Origin: Gammaproteobacteria bacterium
GTDB lineage: Bacteria; Pseudomonadota; Gammaproteobacteria; Pseudomonadales; Azotimanducaceae
Reading direction: 5' to 3'
DNA length: 64,000 nucleotides
Assembly (NCBI GenBank): GCA_028818795.1
Contig: JAPPND010000021.1
Location: 1 to 64,000, forward strand
Part shown: positions 42,168 through 50,099 of the stretch, piece by piece
Numbering within the stretch: the first letter of the stretch is position 1
How the letters are laid out: the number at the start of each line of letters is the position of its first letter
Notes under the pieces: model-generated
Database searches by the model: none
What the model saw: only the letters and a program-made list of their open reading frames with translations
Told to the model about the DNA's origin: nothing
Position numbers and translations under genes: made by a program

Positions 42168-42223
42168 TGGCTTTGTTCGGCGCTCTCGGACACAATGCCT
42201 AGGACGACCGAACGCAGTAGCCG

Positions 42224-42760
42224 ATGATCTACAGCCTGGATGACGCGAGCCTGCAAACCGAGGGCGACTATTTCATCGCCGACACGGCGGTCGTCATCGG
42301 CTCGGTACGCCTAAAACACGAAGCCTCGGTGTGGTGGGGGGCGGTGCTTCGGGGCGATTTCGACACGATCACCGTCGGGGCGCGCACCAATGTCCAGGAC
42401 AACGCGGTGGTGCACATGGACGAGGGCTACCCGGTCACGCTGGGCGACCAAGTGACCGTGGGCCACAAGGCCGTGCTGCACGGCTGCACCGTGGGCGACA
42501 ACAGCCTGATCGGCATCGGTTCGGTGGTGCTAAACGACGCGATCATCGGCAACGACTGCCTGATCGGCTCCAACGCGCTGATCACGGAAGGCAAGTTGAT
42601 TCCGGATCGCAGTCTGGTGCTAGGTTCCCCGGGCAAGATCATCCGCGAACTCACCGACGAGGAGGTGGAGGAGATCACCGGGTTTTCGGAACTCTACGTC
42701 AACAACTTCCGGCGCTACCAGGCAGGTTTGAAGCAGGTGGCGAAGCGGAACACGCCATGA
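42224..42760 (+). CDS. Gamma-carbonic-anhydrase-like hexapeptide-repeat protein (YrdA/PaaY type)
   Basis: 178 residues. Left-handed beta-helix hexapeptide repeats ([70 protein letters not shown]). The three zinc His of gamma-carbonic anhydrases are visible: [18 protein letters not shown]. Activity varies in the family. It overlaps purT as ATGA, so the pair is co-translated. Confidence 0.88.
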   Translation: MIYSLDDASLQTEGDYFIADTAVVIGSVRLKHEASVWWGAVLRGDFDTITVGARTNVQDNAVVHMDEGYPVTLGDQVTVGHKAVLHGCTVGDNSLIGIGSVVLNDAIIGNDCLIGSNALITEGKLIPDRSLVLGSPGKIIRELTDEEVEEITGFSELYVNNFRRYQAGLKQVAKRNTP

Positions 42761-43938
42761 CCAGGATCGGTACGCCTTTGTCGGCCAGCGCCACCCGGGT
42801 GATGACCCTGGGCGCAGGCGAACTCGGCAAGGAAGTCATCATCGAGCTGCAGCGCCTCGGCGTCGAGGTGATCGCCGTGGACCGCTATACGAATGCCCCG
42901 GGCATGCAGGTCGCGCACCGCAGCCACGTCGTCAACATGCTCGATGGCGGCGAACTGCGGCGCGTGGTCGAGGCCGAAAAGCCCGACCTTGTCGTGCCCG
43001 AGATCGAGGCCATCGCCACGCCGACGCTTGTGGAGATGGAGGCCGAGGGCTGGCGCATCATCCCGACGGCCCGGGCGGCGAGGCTGACCATGAACCGGGA
43101 AGGCATTCGCCGTTTGGCCGCGGAGGACCTGGGCGTTGCCACCTCCGCGTACCGGTTCGCCGCGACGGAGGAGGAGTACCGGGCTGCGGTGGACGCCATC
43201 GGCACGCCCTGCGTCGTCAAGCCGGTGATGAGTTCCTCGGGCAAGGGCCAGACCACCGTGCATTCGCCTACCGATGCCATGGCGTCGTGGCACGCCGCCC
43301 GGGAAGGGGCCCGGGGCGGTGCCGACAAGGTGATCGTCGAGGGGTTCATCGACTTCGACTACGAGATCACGCTGCTCACGGTCCGGCATCGCGACGGCGT
43401 CACATTCTGTGCGCCCATCGGCCATCGCCAGGAGGGCGGGGACTACCAGGAGTCCTGGCAGCCCCAGCCCATGACCGACGCGGCGCTCGCCGAATGCCAC
43501 CGCATTGCCGAACTGGTGACAGGTGAACTGGGCGGTAGCGGGCTATTCGGCGTCGAGTTCTTCATCAAGGACGACGCGGTCTGGTTCAGCGAGGTGAGCC
43601 CGCGGCCCCACGACACCGGCATGGTGACCCTCATCAGCCAGGACCTGTCGGAGTTCGCCCTGCACGCACGCGCCATCCTCGGTCTCCCGATCCCGGTGAT
43701 CCGGCAGTTCGGCCCGGCGGCCTCGGCGGTGATCCTGGCCCACGGCGATTCGGACCGGGTGTCGTTCGGCAACCTCGAAGACGCGCTGACGGCACCGGAC
43801 ACCCAGATCCGGTTGTTCGGCAAGCCCGAGGTCCACGGCGAGCGGCGCATGGGCGTTGGCTTGGCGTTGGCGGACTCCATCGACGCCGCCCGCGCGAAGG
43901 CAGGCGCGGTCGCTGCGGCGGTCGATATCGAGTTGTAG
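42757..43938 (+). CDS. purT: Formate-dependent phosphoribosylglycinamide formyltransferase
   Basis: 393 residues from ATG 42757, coupled to the preceding gene. An ATP-grasp enzyme that makes FGAR, the substrate of PurL, from GAR, formate and ATP. Landmarks are [85 protein letters not shown] and [12 protein letters not shown]. Its position shortly after purL is functionally sensible. Confidence 0.97.
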   Translation: MTRIGTPLSASATRVMTLGAGELGKEVIIELQRLGVEVIAVDRYTNAPGMQVAHRSHVVNMLDGGELRRVVEAEKPDLVVPEIEAIATPTLVEMEAEGWRIIPTARAARLTMNREGIRRLAAEDLGVATSAYRFAATEEEYRAAVDAIGTPCVVKPVMSSSGKGQTTVHSPTDAMASWHAAREGARGGADKVIVEGFIDFDYEITLLTVRHRDGVTFCAPIGHRQEGGDYQESWQPQPMTDAALAECHRIAELVTGELGGSGLFGVEFFIKDDAVWFSEVSPRPHDTGMVTLISQDLSEFALHARAILGLPIPVIRQFGPAASAVILAHGDSDRVSFGNLEDALTAPDTQIRLFGKPEVHGERRMGVGLALADSIDAARAKAGAVAAAVDIEL

Positions 43939-43946
43939 GCCGTTAT

Positions 43947-44918
43947 TCATCCCAGGCGACGCAGGAAGTCGGCCAGGTCCCGGCTCTGGAGTGCGGCGTC
44001 GAGCACGGCTTCATTCGGCAATGCGGCGATCCGGTCGGCGCATTCGCTCAACTGCCCGGCGACGGGGATGTCTCGGGCCGTCAGAAGACGTTCGACCGTG
44101 GCCAACCGCTCCCGGAACAGCGCCTCCCGGCCCTCGCGACGGCCTACTTCGAAGCCCGCCGCCTCGCCTTCGCGCAGGCCCTCGCGGCGACCGATCCGCC
44201 GTTCTGCGGCCACGAAGGGATCGTCTTCCGGTCGGGTGCCCGTCAGCCGTCCCATGGCCTCGCCGACCCGGCGCAGGCTAGCCACGGTGATCGAGGACGT
44301 CCACGGCTCGTTCAGGGAGGCGTGGATCTCGCGTGCCGACCACGTCGGGAACGCGTCGCTCTCCGGGCTCTCCCGATACGTGCCGTTGTCTATAACGTAG
44401 ATGGTCAAACCCGACCGCTTGCGCTTGCTCGGCATGCCGGCATCGGGAACCTCGACCCACAACTCCGGGACGCCCCAGGAGGCAAAAAGATCGAGCTTGC
44501 GGTCGCGGATGTCCGTGGTCAGGTCGACCTCGAACACGACGTCCGGCAGAGGAAAGTTGCCGACGATGATCACCTGGGGCAGCTCGTCGGGACAGTCGAG
44601 GTAGATCATCTGGTCCGGCTGCGCCGCGTACACCCTGGCGCCGTCGGGTGTGCGTTCCTGAAGGTCGGCGGTGCCGTACATGGAGATCGGCGTCCCGCGC
44701 ATCTTGCCGATGTCGGTGACCAGCGCGACCAGCCGGCTGCTCGGGTGCTCGTGCCTGGGGCTTGTGTCGCGGAGCACCCAGGCGGTCTCGGTCGCGGCTT
44801 CCCAGTACTCGTAACGGCCTTCGTAATTGGCGATTTCCTCGCAAGACAGCGGCACCGGCCGACAGCCGCGCAGCGTGCAGGTCGTCGATCGAACTGGCCG
44901 CTTTGCGGGATGTGCCAT
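43947..44918 (-). CDS. Uma2 (DUF820) family putative endonuclease
   Basis: 323 residues. The PD-(D/E)XK-like core of the Uma2 family is visible at about residues 40-200: PDQMIYLDCPDELP, PDVVFEVDLTTDIRDRKLDLFASWGVPELWVEVP, where Asp, Glu and a later Lys-like position form the presumed active site. The C-terminal 100 residues are helical with an Arg/Glu-rich GRREGLREGEAAGFEVGRREG stretch. The family is expanded in cyanobacteria and others and its substrate is unknown. It converges on purT. Confidence 0.8.
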   Translation of the reverse strand: MAHPAKRPVRSTTCTLRGCRPVPLSCEEIANYEGRYEYWEAATETAWVLRDTSPRHEHPSSRLVALVTDIGKMRGTPISMYGTADLQERTPDGARVYAAQPDQMIYLDCPDELPQVIIVGNFPLPDVVFEVDLTTDIRDRKLDLFASWGVPELWVEVPDAGMPSKRKRSGLTIYVIDNGTYRESPESDAFPTWSAREIHASLNEPWTSSITVASLRRVGEAMGRLTGTRPEDDPFVAAERRIGRREGLREGEAAGFEVGRREGREALFRERLATVERLLTARDIPVAGQLSECADRIAALPNEAVLDAALQSRDLADFLRRLG

Positions 44919-45091
44919 GCGACGCCTCGGCGTTCTTGCGAGGACGGGGACGGAACTATAGAGCCCCTGCGGGCGGGGATACGTCGGTCACTCAAAAAAC
45001 CGCGCAAAAACAAGGGGTTTAGTACGTTTCTGTGCGAGCAGACTGCCTGGTGAACCGGGACTTGAGCGCGGGCAGCGCAGGCCGAATCCCG

Positions 45092-45112
45092 CCGGTGGCC
45101 GATCGGCACCGA
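45092..45112. repeat. 21-bp direct repeat, copy 1 (flanks Fic remnant)
   Basis: Starts CCGGTGGCC and contains GCCGATCGGC, a perfect palindrome. It matches 45896-45916 at 20 of 21 positions in the same orientation; the Fic remnant lies between them. Confidence 0.6.
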
Positions 45113-45118
45113 CTAGGC

Positions 45119-45657
45119 CTACTCACCCAAGCCCGAAGGCGGTTCGGGGTACGAAATCCCGTAGCGTAGTCCGCGCCCCCGCCCGTGCGAAACCAGCGCG
45201 CCCATATCGCGTAGTGCGGCCAGATCCCGGGTGGCGGTCGCTGGCGAACACTTGGCGATCGAGACGTAGTTTTTCGCGGACAGACCGCCCGCGAACCCGG
45301 CCCTGCCTTCAGCGAGAACGCGGGCGATCACCTTGCGCTGACGCTCGTTCAAGCGGTCGCCATAGCGGTCATGGAACCGCGTCTTGTCCAGGACGAACGC
45401 CACTTCGGCCAGGGCGACCTCCTGGGCACGGACGAACGTACCGAATCGCGATCTAGGTTCTCGCCTTCGATCGCGCTCGTCGCGATCACTTCTGAGAGCA
45501 TCAGTGCGACCTGGGCGTCGGTCTGGTAGGCGTTCGACAACGCTTCGACGCGCCCGGAGAGGCGTTCGGCCGCACGGTGAAACGCGTCGACGCGATCCTG
45601 GAACGCGGCTGGGTCGAAGATGAAATTCGGCCAGTTAGGGTGTTGCCAGATCCACAT
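45119..45657 (-). pseudogene. Remnant of a Fic-family protein, catalytic domain deleted
   Basis: The first frame (45657 down to about 45430) reads MWIWQHPNWPNFIFDP, ALMLSEVIATSAIEGENLDRDSVRSS, the DUF4172 N-terminus with the inhibitory helix motif (TSAIEGE) of Fic proteins. The frame then shifts, and a second frame (45403-45119) reads MAFVLDKTRFHDRYGDRLNERQRKVIARVL and a winged-helix tail, which are the C-terminus of the same family. The roughly 200-residue Fic core with HxFx(D/E)GNGR is missing, so the gene lost its middle and cannot AMPylate targets. Confidence 0.8.
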
Positions 45658-45895
45658 ATGAGGCGATTCTACGTGCTAATCGCCTCAAGAACCGCTGATT
45701 TTTGATTTGATTACGCGGGCAATCCCATCACGCGGATTGCCAGCTAAAAGAACGCCGTTGTCCGAACCATCGCCGCCATCCGCCGCCACCCGGTGCCACC
45801 CGGCGGCACGGCACGGGTGCCGCTATGTGTTAGGGCACTTCGCCGGCCCGGCCATAGCGGGCGCACGCCCCTGCCGGGCGCGCGCACATCCCGGC

Positions 45896-45916
45896 CCGGT
45901 GGCCAATCGGCACCGA
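45896..45916. repeat. 21-bp direct repeat, copy 2 (upstream of leu leader)
   Basis: Second copy of the 45092 repeat, with one base changed (GCCAATCGGC). It overlaps the presumed -35 region of the leuA leader promoter, so it could also be an operator. Confidence 0.55.
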
Positions 45917-45928
45917 TTTCGCTATAGT
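45900..45928 (+). promoter_or_regulatory. Likely promoter of the leuA leader
   Basis: TATAGT (45923-45928) is a good -10; a weak -35 (TGGCCA, 45900-45905) lies 17 bases before it. Transcription would begin about 20 bases ahead of the leader peptide. Confidence 0.45.
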
Positions 45929-45955
45929 CCGCTCCGCCTGCGAGGCACTATCGCG

Positions 45956-46036
45956 ATGATGAAAAGCGGAACCGACACCAACGCCACGCGACTCGCCACC
46001 CGCGCGAGCCTTATCCTGCTGCTCCTGCCGGCTTAG
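45956..46036 (+). CDS. leuA leader peptide (Leu-rich attenuator peptide)
   Basis: 26 codons from ATG 45956 (or 45959) encode a peptide ending SLILLLLPA: five of the last eight sense codons before PA are Leu (one CTT, three CTG, one CTC in the region), immediately before leuA. Ribosome stalling on such Leu runs is how leucine starvation relieves attenuation of leu operons in enteric bacteria. The stop codon lies inside the GCCGGC/GCCGGC hairpin. The role is inferred from position and composition. Confidence 0.7.
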   Translation: MMKSGTDTNATRLATRASLILLLLPA

Positions 46037-46041
46037 CCGGC
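46027..46041 (+). promoter_or_regulatory. Attenuator-type hairpin at the end of the leader peptide
   Basis: GCCGGC-TTA-GCCGGC is a perfect 6-bp stem that overlaps the leader stop codon, so a translating ribosome would melt it. There is no U-run after it, so it may act as a pause or anti-structure and not as the terminator itself. Confidence 0.4.
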
Positions 46042-46111
46042 TATACCTCATCGAAAGGGCAATATCCGCCCACCGTCAAAACCCCGATCACCGTCCCACG
46101 GAGGTTGCGCG

Positions 46112-47836
46112 ATGAATCCGCAGCATCGACAGACCGTATCCGGCAGCCGCAAGGGCGCCATGCCGTTCCAGAAATACACCCCATTCGAGCCGGTGGATCT
46201 CCCCGACCGACGCTGGCCCGGTGCCGTGCTGACCGAGCCGCCGCGCTGGTGCAGCGTCGATCTCCGGGACGGCAACCAGGCGCTGATCGATCCCATGAAC
46301 GTGGACGAGAAGCTGCGCATGTACGAACTGCTGCTCGAGGTCGGGTTCGTGGAAATCGAAGTGGGTTTCCCGGCGGCGTCGCAGCCGGATTTCGACTTCA
46401 TCCGCCGCATCATCGACAACGGCATGGTTCCGAACGGCGTTACCGTCCAGGTGCTCTGCCAAGCCAGGCCGGAACTCATCGAACGGACGGTGGAAGCACT
46501 TGACGGCGCACCCAGCGCGATCTTCCACCTCTACAACTCGACCTCCGAACTCCAGCGTCGCGTGGTCTTCAACATGGACCGAACCGGGATCATCGATCTG
46601 GCCGTGCAGGGCACCGCGGTAGTCAAAGATGGCGTCAAGCATCTCTGCGGCACCGACATCCATTTCGAGTACTCGCCGGAGAGCTTCACGGGCACCGAAC
46701 TCGACTTCGCGGTGGACATCTGCACAGCCGTCGCCGACGAATGGGGGGCGACCGCGGAACAGCCGATAATCGTCAATCTGCCGTCTACGGTGGAGATGGC
46801 GACGCCGAACGTCTACGCCGACCAGATCGAGTGGTTCGGGCGGCAGTTCGCCGACCGCGACCGCATCGTCATCAGCCTGCACACCCACAACGACCGGGGT
46901 ACCGGCGTCGCCGCCACGGAACTCGCCCTCATGGCCGGCGCGGAGCGCGTCGAGGGCACGTTGTTCGGCAACGGCGAACGCACAGGCAACTGCGACCTCG
47001 TCACCGTCGCCATGAACCTGTTCTCTCAAGGGGTCGATCCCGAACTCGACTTCCGGGACATGCCCCGCATCCGGTCTACCGTCGAGACCATCAACAAGCT
47101 GCCGGTCCACGAACGCCATCCCTACGCTGGCGACCTCGTGTTCACGGCGTTCTCGGGTTCCCATCAGGACGCCATCAAGAAGGGCATGGCCCGGGTCGAC
47201 CGCGAGCATTGGGAGGTCCCGTACCTACCCATCGACCCCTCCGACGTGGGTTCTTCCTACAAGGAAACCGTCCGCGTCAACAGCCAGTCCGGCAAAGGCG
47301 GGGTCGGTTTCATCCTAGAGGAACACTTCGGCGTGGCGCTGCCGCGGGAGATGCTGGTGGAGTTCTCCAAGGTCGTCCAGGCCCTGACGGAGAGCCTCGA
47401 CCGGGAGGTGCGCCCCGACGAGATCTATGAGGCCCTGAAGGACGAGTATCTAGTCGACACCGGCCCGTATCGACTGATCGACTACTACCTGAGCCGCGCC
47501 GACGGGGACGCCCAGCACTGCACGGCGAAGCTCGAAGTACCGGACGGCGAGGTGGCCATCGTCGGTGAAGGCTCCGGTCCCATCGAGGCGTTCGTCAACG
47601 GCATGGTGACGACGCTCAACGAGCCCCTCAACATCATCGACTACCACGAACGCGCGATGGGGGCGGGCAAGGACGCGAGCGCGATTTGCATCGTCGCCGT
47701 AGGCGACGCCGTGGGGATCGGCGACGAGGAAGTAGCCGGCGCGAACTGCTACGGGATAGGGATCAGCCAGAACACCGTGACGGCTTCGTTGGTCGCCATC
47801 GTGTCTGCGGTCAATCGGCGGTGGAAGCAGAGGTAG
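46112..47836 (+). CDS. leuA: 2-isopropylmalate synthase (type 2, long form)
   Basis: 574 residues from ATG 46112, with GGAGG seven bases before it. First committed step of leucine synthesis. The TIM-barrel has WCSVDLRDGNQALIDPM, GFVEIEVGFPAASQPDFDF, the metal ligands in LHTHNDRGTGVA and GNGERTGNCDLV; the C-terminal allosteric domain that binds leucine follows (about residues 430-574). The extended form MPFQKYTPFEPVDLPDR...W is typical of type 2 LeuA. The leader peptide upstream adds probable attenuation. Confidence 0.97.
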   Translation: MNPQHRQTVSGSRKGAMPFQKYTPFEPVDLPDRRWPGAVLTEPPRWCSVDLRDGNQALIDPMNVDEKLRMYELLLEVGFVEIEVGFPAASQPDFDFIRRIIDNGMVPNGVTVQVLCQARPELIERTVEALDGAPSAIFHLYNSTSELQRRVVFNMDRTGIIDLAVQGTAVVKDGVKHLCGTDIHFEYSPESFTGTELDFAVDICTAVADEWGATAEQPIIVNLPSTVEMATPNVYADQIEWFGRQFADRDRIVISLHTHNDRGTGVAATELALMAGAERVEGTLFGNGERTGNCDLVTVAMNLFSQGVDPELDFRDMPRIRSTVETINKLPVHERHPYAGDLVFTAFSGSHQDAIKKGMARVDREHWEVPYLPIDPSDVGSSYKETVRVNSQSGKGGVGFILEEHFGVALPREMLVEFSKVVQALTESLDREVRPDEIYEALKDEYLVDTGPYRLIDYYLSRADGDAQHCTAKLEVPDGEVAIVGEGSGPIEAFVNGMVTTLNEPLNIIDYHERAMGAGKDASAICIVAVGDAVGIGDEEVAGANCYGIGISQNTVTASLVAIVSAVNRRWKQR

Positions 47837-47864
47837 CGGAAGAGGATCGTTCTCCTCGCAGCCC

Positions 47865-48857
47865 TCAACAACCTTGGTCGAGTCCGTCGAGAAGAACCCG
47901 CTCAAGCCCGTCGGGGCGGAGTTCCTCCAGGAAGACGAGCTCGGACTCCCACCCGCGATAGCGGGTGAGAAAAAAGTCGCGCCCGCCATGCGTAAACTTG
48001 GCGTGGACCTGGCCGACAGCGGAGTCGAAGTTGTAGGAGTGACTCTGCGGATCAACCCACTTGATGATCATCTCCTCGTAGGTGGGTTTCGTGGCGCCAT
48101 CCACCGTCAACTTCACGTATCCGTCCGCGGACTCCCTCCACGTGGTTCGTAGCGCGCCGACCTCCCGGCCATGGACGTCGATCGTGCGAGCCCCGTACAC
48201 GGTCCACAACCGACCGGTCCTTAATGATCGGCGCTCGCCTTCCAGCAAGTCCTGTTCGGCAAGCGCCGCGAGCAGGCCTGAGGGGAGGTCGTCGTCCACT
48301 GCGGTTACAGGTGGCAGAAACGGTACACCGTCGAGGCTGACCAGAACGGGAAACTGTCGTCGCACATGGGGATGCGGCGATGTCCAGAGTGCCGGGTCAT
48401 CCACCCCATCGGTATCTTGGTCGACACCTTGGGATCCATGTGGCGGCATGATCCGCGCTCGCCAACCGGGTTCCGCCTCTCCACAACCGGCCCGCAGAAC
48501 GGTGAAGCCTTCGATGGCCGCCCGGTATGTACGCCCGTCGTGGAGTATATTGACGGTGGCGTCGATCGAAAGCCTCAAGCGCCCCTCCACAACCGACTCC
48601 GGGTTTGGCTGTAGATCGGAGCTCCAAATGCGGCGCCTGGCTTCGCGTTCCTTGGACCATAGGGGCAGGGCGAAGCGCCTCGGTTCGTCCAAGGTTTCGA
48701 CGGGCCACACGACATCGCCGGAGGAGCGGACGAAGCCGATGCGGAGGTCTCGTATCAGCGCCTCTCTCACCTCGTCTGGCGGTTCAGGTTCGCCTGCCGA
48801 ACAGCAGCACAACCCCGCCATCGCGACGACGGTCGAGATCAGGCGGTAGTCGATCAT
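47865..48857 (-). CDS. Hypothetical lipoprotein
   Basis: 330 residues. The N-terminus MIDYRLISTVVAMAGLCCCSAG contains a lipobox-like AGLC with three consecutive Cys, so membrane anchoring is likely. The rest is beta-rich and acidic with FVRSSGDVVWPVETLDEPRRFALPLW, a DQDTDGVDDP segment that looks like a calcium-binding loop, and a C-terminus of aromatic strands (FTHGGRDFFLTRYRGWESELVFLEEL). No family was recognised. Convergent with leuA; stands alone. Confidence 0.55.
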   Translation of the reverse strand: MIDYRLISTVVAMAGLCCCSAGEPEPPDEVREALIRDLRIGFVRSSGDVVWPVETLDEPRRFALPLWSKEREARRRIWSSDLQPNPESVVEGRLRLSIDATVNILHDGRTYRAAIEGFTVLRAGCGEAEPGWRARIMPPHGSQGVDQDTDGVDDPALWTSPHPHVRRQFPVLVSLDGVPFLPPVTAVDDDLPSGLLAALAEQDLLEGERRSLRTGRLWTVYGARTIDVHGREVGALRTTWRESADGYVKLTVDGATKPTYEEMIIKWVDPQSHSYNFDSAVGQVHAKFTHGGRDFFLTRYRGWESELVFLEELRPDGLERVLLDGLDQGC

Positions 48858-48933
48858 CGGTCCAATCTAACATCGTGGGGCAGCCAGGCGTGTGGTGCAG
48901 TAGCGGGTTCGTGACTGGCTGGACACGATGGCG

Positions 48934-48962
48934 TTGACATATTGATGCATCATGCGTATGTC
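48934..48962 (+). promoter_or_regulatory. VapBC promoter and probable operator
   Basis: Consensus TTGACA (48934-48939), 17-base spacer, then TATGTC (48957-48962). The spacer contains the perfect palindrome TGATGCATCA (48943-48952), and ATGCGTA recurs at 48952 and 48970. Start at ATG 48970 leaves almost no leader, so the transcript is probably leaderless. RHH antitoxins bind such palindromes to repress themselves. Confidence 0.6.
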
Positions 48963-48969
48963 TTGATGT

Positions 48970-49218
48970 ATGCGTACGACCATTCGTTTGAACGACGCCC
49001 TTCTCTCGGACGCGAAGAGCTACGCTGCCGCGATCGGTCTCACGTTGACTGCGCTCATCGAGGAGTCCTTGCGTCAGCGGCTGGCGTCCGCCCGTCCAGC
49101 GCGGCGGGAACGGGTCGAGCTGCTCACGACGGGCGAGGGCGGACTGCATCCGGGAGTCGATATGGACGACTCGGCGTCCGTTCTGGATGCCATGGAGCGA
49201 CCGCTTGATTCTTCCTGA
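48970..49218 (+). CDS. vapB: VapB-type ribbon-helix-helix antitoxin
   Basis: 82 residues. MRTTIRLNDALLSDAKSYAAAIGLTLTALIEESLRQRL is a ribbon-helix-helix DNA-binding domain; the tail (GEGGLHPGVDMDDSASVLDAME) is the usual disordered part that wraps and inhibits the PIN toxin. It overlaps the toxin gene by up to 32 bases. It would repress its own promoter through the palindrome in the -35/-10 spacer. Confidence 0.85.
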   Translation: MRTTIRLNDALLSDAKSYAAAIGLTLTALIEESLRQRLASARPARRERVELLTTGEGGLHPGVDMDDSASVLDAMERPLDSS

Positions 49219-49636
49219 CGTCAACATCCTCGTATACGCGCATCGGCGCGACATGCCAGACCACGGTGCCTATCGCGACTGGCTCGCCGCCGAAGTGAAT
49301 TCCGATGCCGCATTCGGGCTGAGCGATCTGGTCCTGAGCGGCTTCATCCGGATCGTCACCCATCCGAGGGTGTTCCAGGCGCCAACCAAGCTTGACGACG
49401 CCATGGCCTTCGCCTCCCAACTCCGCAACCAACCCAATCGGATTGGTGTCGCGCCCGGGACCCGTCACTGGGAGATCTTCGCGGGGTTGTGTGTGTCCGC
49501 CGGGGCCAAGGGCAATCTCGTTCCCTATGCCTACTTCGCGGCGTTGGCGATCGAGCATGGCTGCCAATGGATCACGACCGATCGGGACTACAGCCGGTTC
49601 GCGGGGCTCAATTGGAGACATCCTCTCGTTAGCTGA
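49187..49636 (+). CDS. vapC: VapC-type PIN-domain ribonuclease toxin
   Basis: The PIN fold is visible: LPDVNILVYAH with the first acidic residue, HGAYRDWLAAEV, GLSDLVLSGFIRIVTHPRVF, and the C-terminal acidic pair in WITTDRDYSRF. VapC toxins cut specific tRNA or rRNA sites. Residue numbering is from ATG 49187, but family members start MILPDVN, so TTG 49205 may be the actual start; either overlaps vapB. Intact and paired with its antitoxin. Confidence 0.85.
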   Translation: MPWSDRLILPDVNILVYAHRRDMPDHGAYRDWLAAEVNSDAAFGLSDLVLSGFIRIVTHPRVFQAPTKLDDAMAFASQLRNQPNRIGVAPGTRHWEIFAGLCVSAGAKGNLVPYAYFAALAIEHGCQWITTDRDYSRFAGLNWRHPLVS

Positions 49637-49819
49637 GGCGTCGCTTCGTCGCTGCGCATGTCGGCAACCATGCGGACCGTCCGGGGGCTAGCGAAATCCA
49701 TGCGTCGCCGCGCAGACGGATGCCGGTCGGGAAGCTAATGCTGTGGTGCGTTTGCGCCCCAAAGCGGTGCGTGCAGGTACCGCAGGTGCCAGTTCAACCG
49801 TGTCCGGAGGTGAATCGGA

Positions 49820-49835
49820 TTGGCACGGCATTTGC
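49820..49835 (+). promoter_or_regulatory. Sigma-54 (-24/-12) promoter of the guanidine operon
   Basis: TTGGCACGGCATTTGC matches the RpoN consensus (TGGCAC-N5-TTGC) with the invariant GG (49822-49823) and GC (49834-49835) exactly ten bases apart. Transcription would begin near 49847, giving a leader of about 250 bases that includes the riboswitch. Imperfect dyads upstream (around 49742-49760 and 49775-49795) might bind an NtrC-type activator, but this is unverified. Confidence 0.7.
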
Positions 49836-49929
49836 CTAGTCCATGCCTAGGGAGAGCAAACCGCTCAGACCAAATGGAAGGCTAGGGCGCGCCGCAAGCG
49901 GCGCGTTTGAGAATGCTCCGCATTCTCAC

Positions 49930-50082
49930 CTAGCGACGACTTTGTGCCGTAGTCGACCGGGGTGGTGGCATCGTGTTGGGTGCCTGGTCCGAGAGCCTTC
50001 GACCTGTCAAGGCCTTCGCGCCACGGTCAGGTTACACGGAGGGACAAAAGCCCGGGAGAGCCAATTGCCTCCCCGTGTGACC
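49930..50082 (+). ncRNA. Guanidine-I (ykkC) riboswitch
   Basis: The conserved core elements of the ykkC/guanidine-I aptamer occur in order: CTGGTCCGAGAG (49984-49995), then ACACGGAGGGACAAAAG (50034-50050) and GCCCGGGAGA (50050-50059). A CTAG motif at 49930 probably opens the first stem; the 5' boundary is uncertain because two strong hairpins (about 49887-49906 and 49908-49928) enclosed by CTAGG/CCTAG precede it. GTTACACGG pairs with CCGTGTGAC (50072-50080) just before the ribosome site, a likely expression platform acting on translation. The genes downstream are exactly those expected for guanidine use. Confidence 0.88.
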
Positions 50083-50099
50083 AGAACGTGGAGGCCAGA

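Noticed and set aside
45707..46036. A 109-codon frame ending in the leu leader
   Set aside because: The upstream part is Arg/Pro/His-rich noise before the promoter; only the last 26 codons, after TATAGT, look translated.
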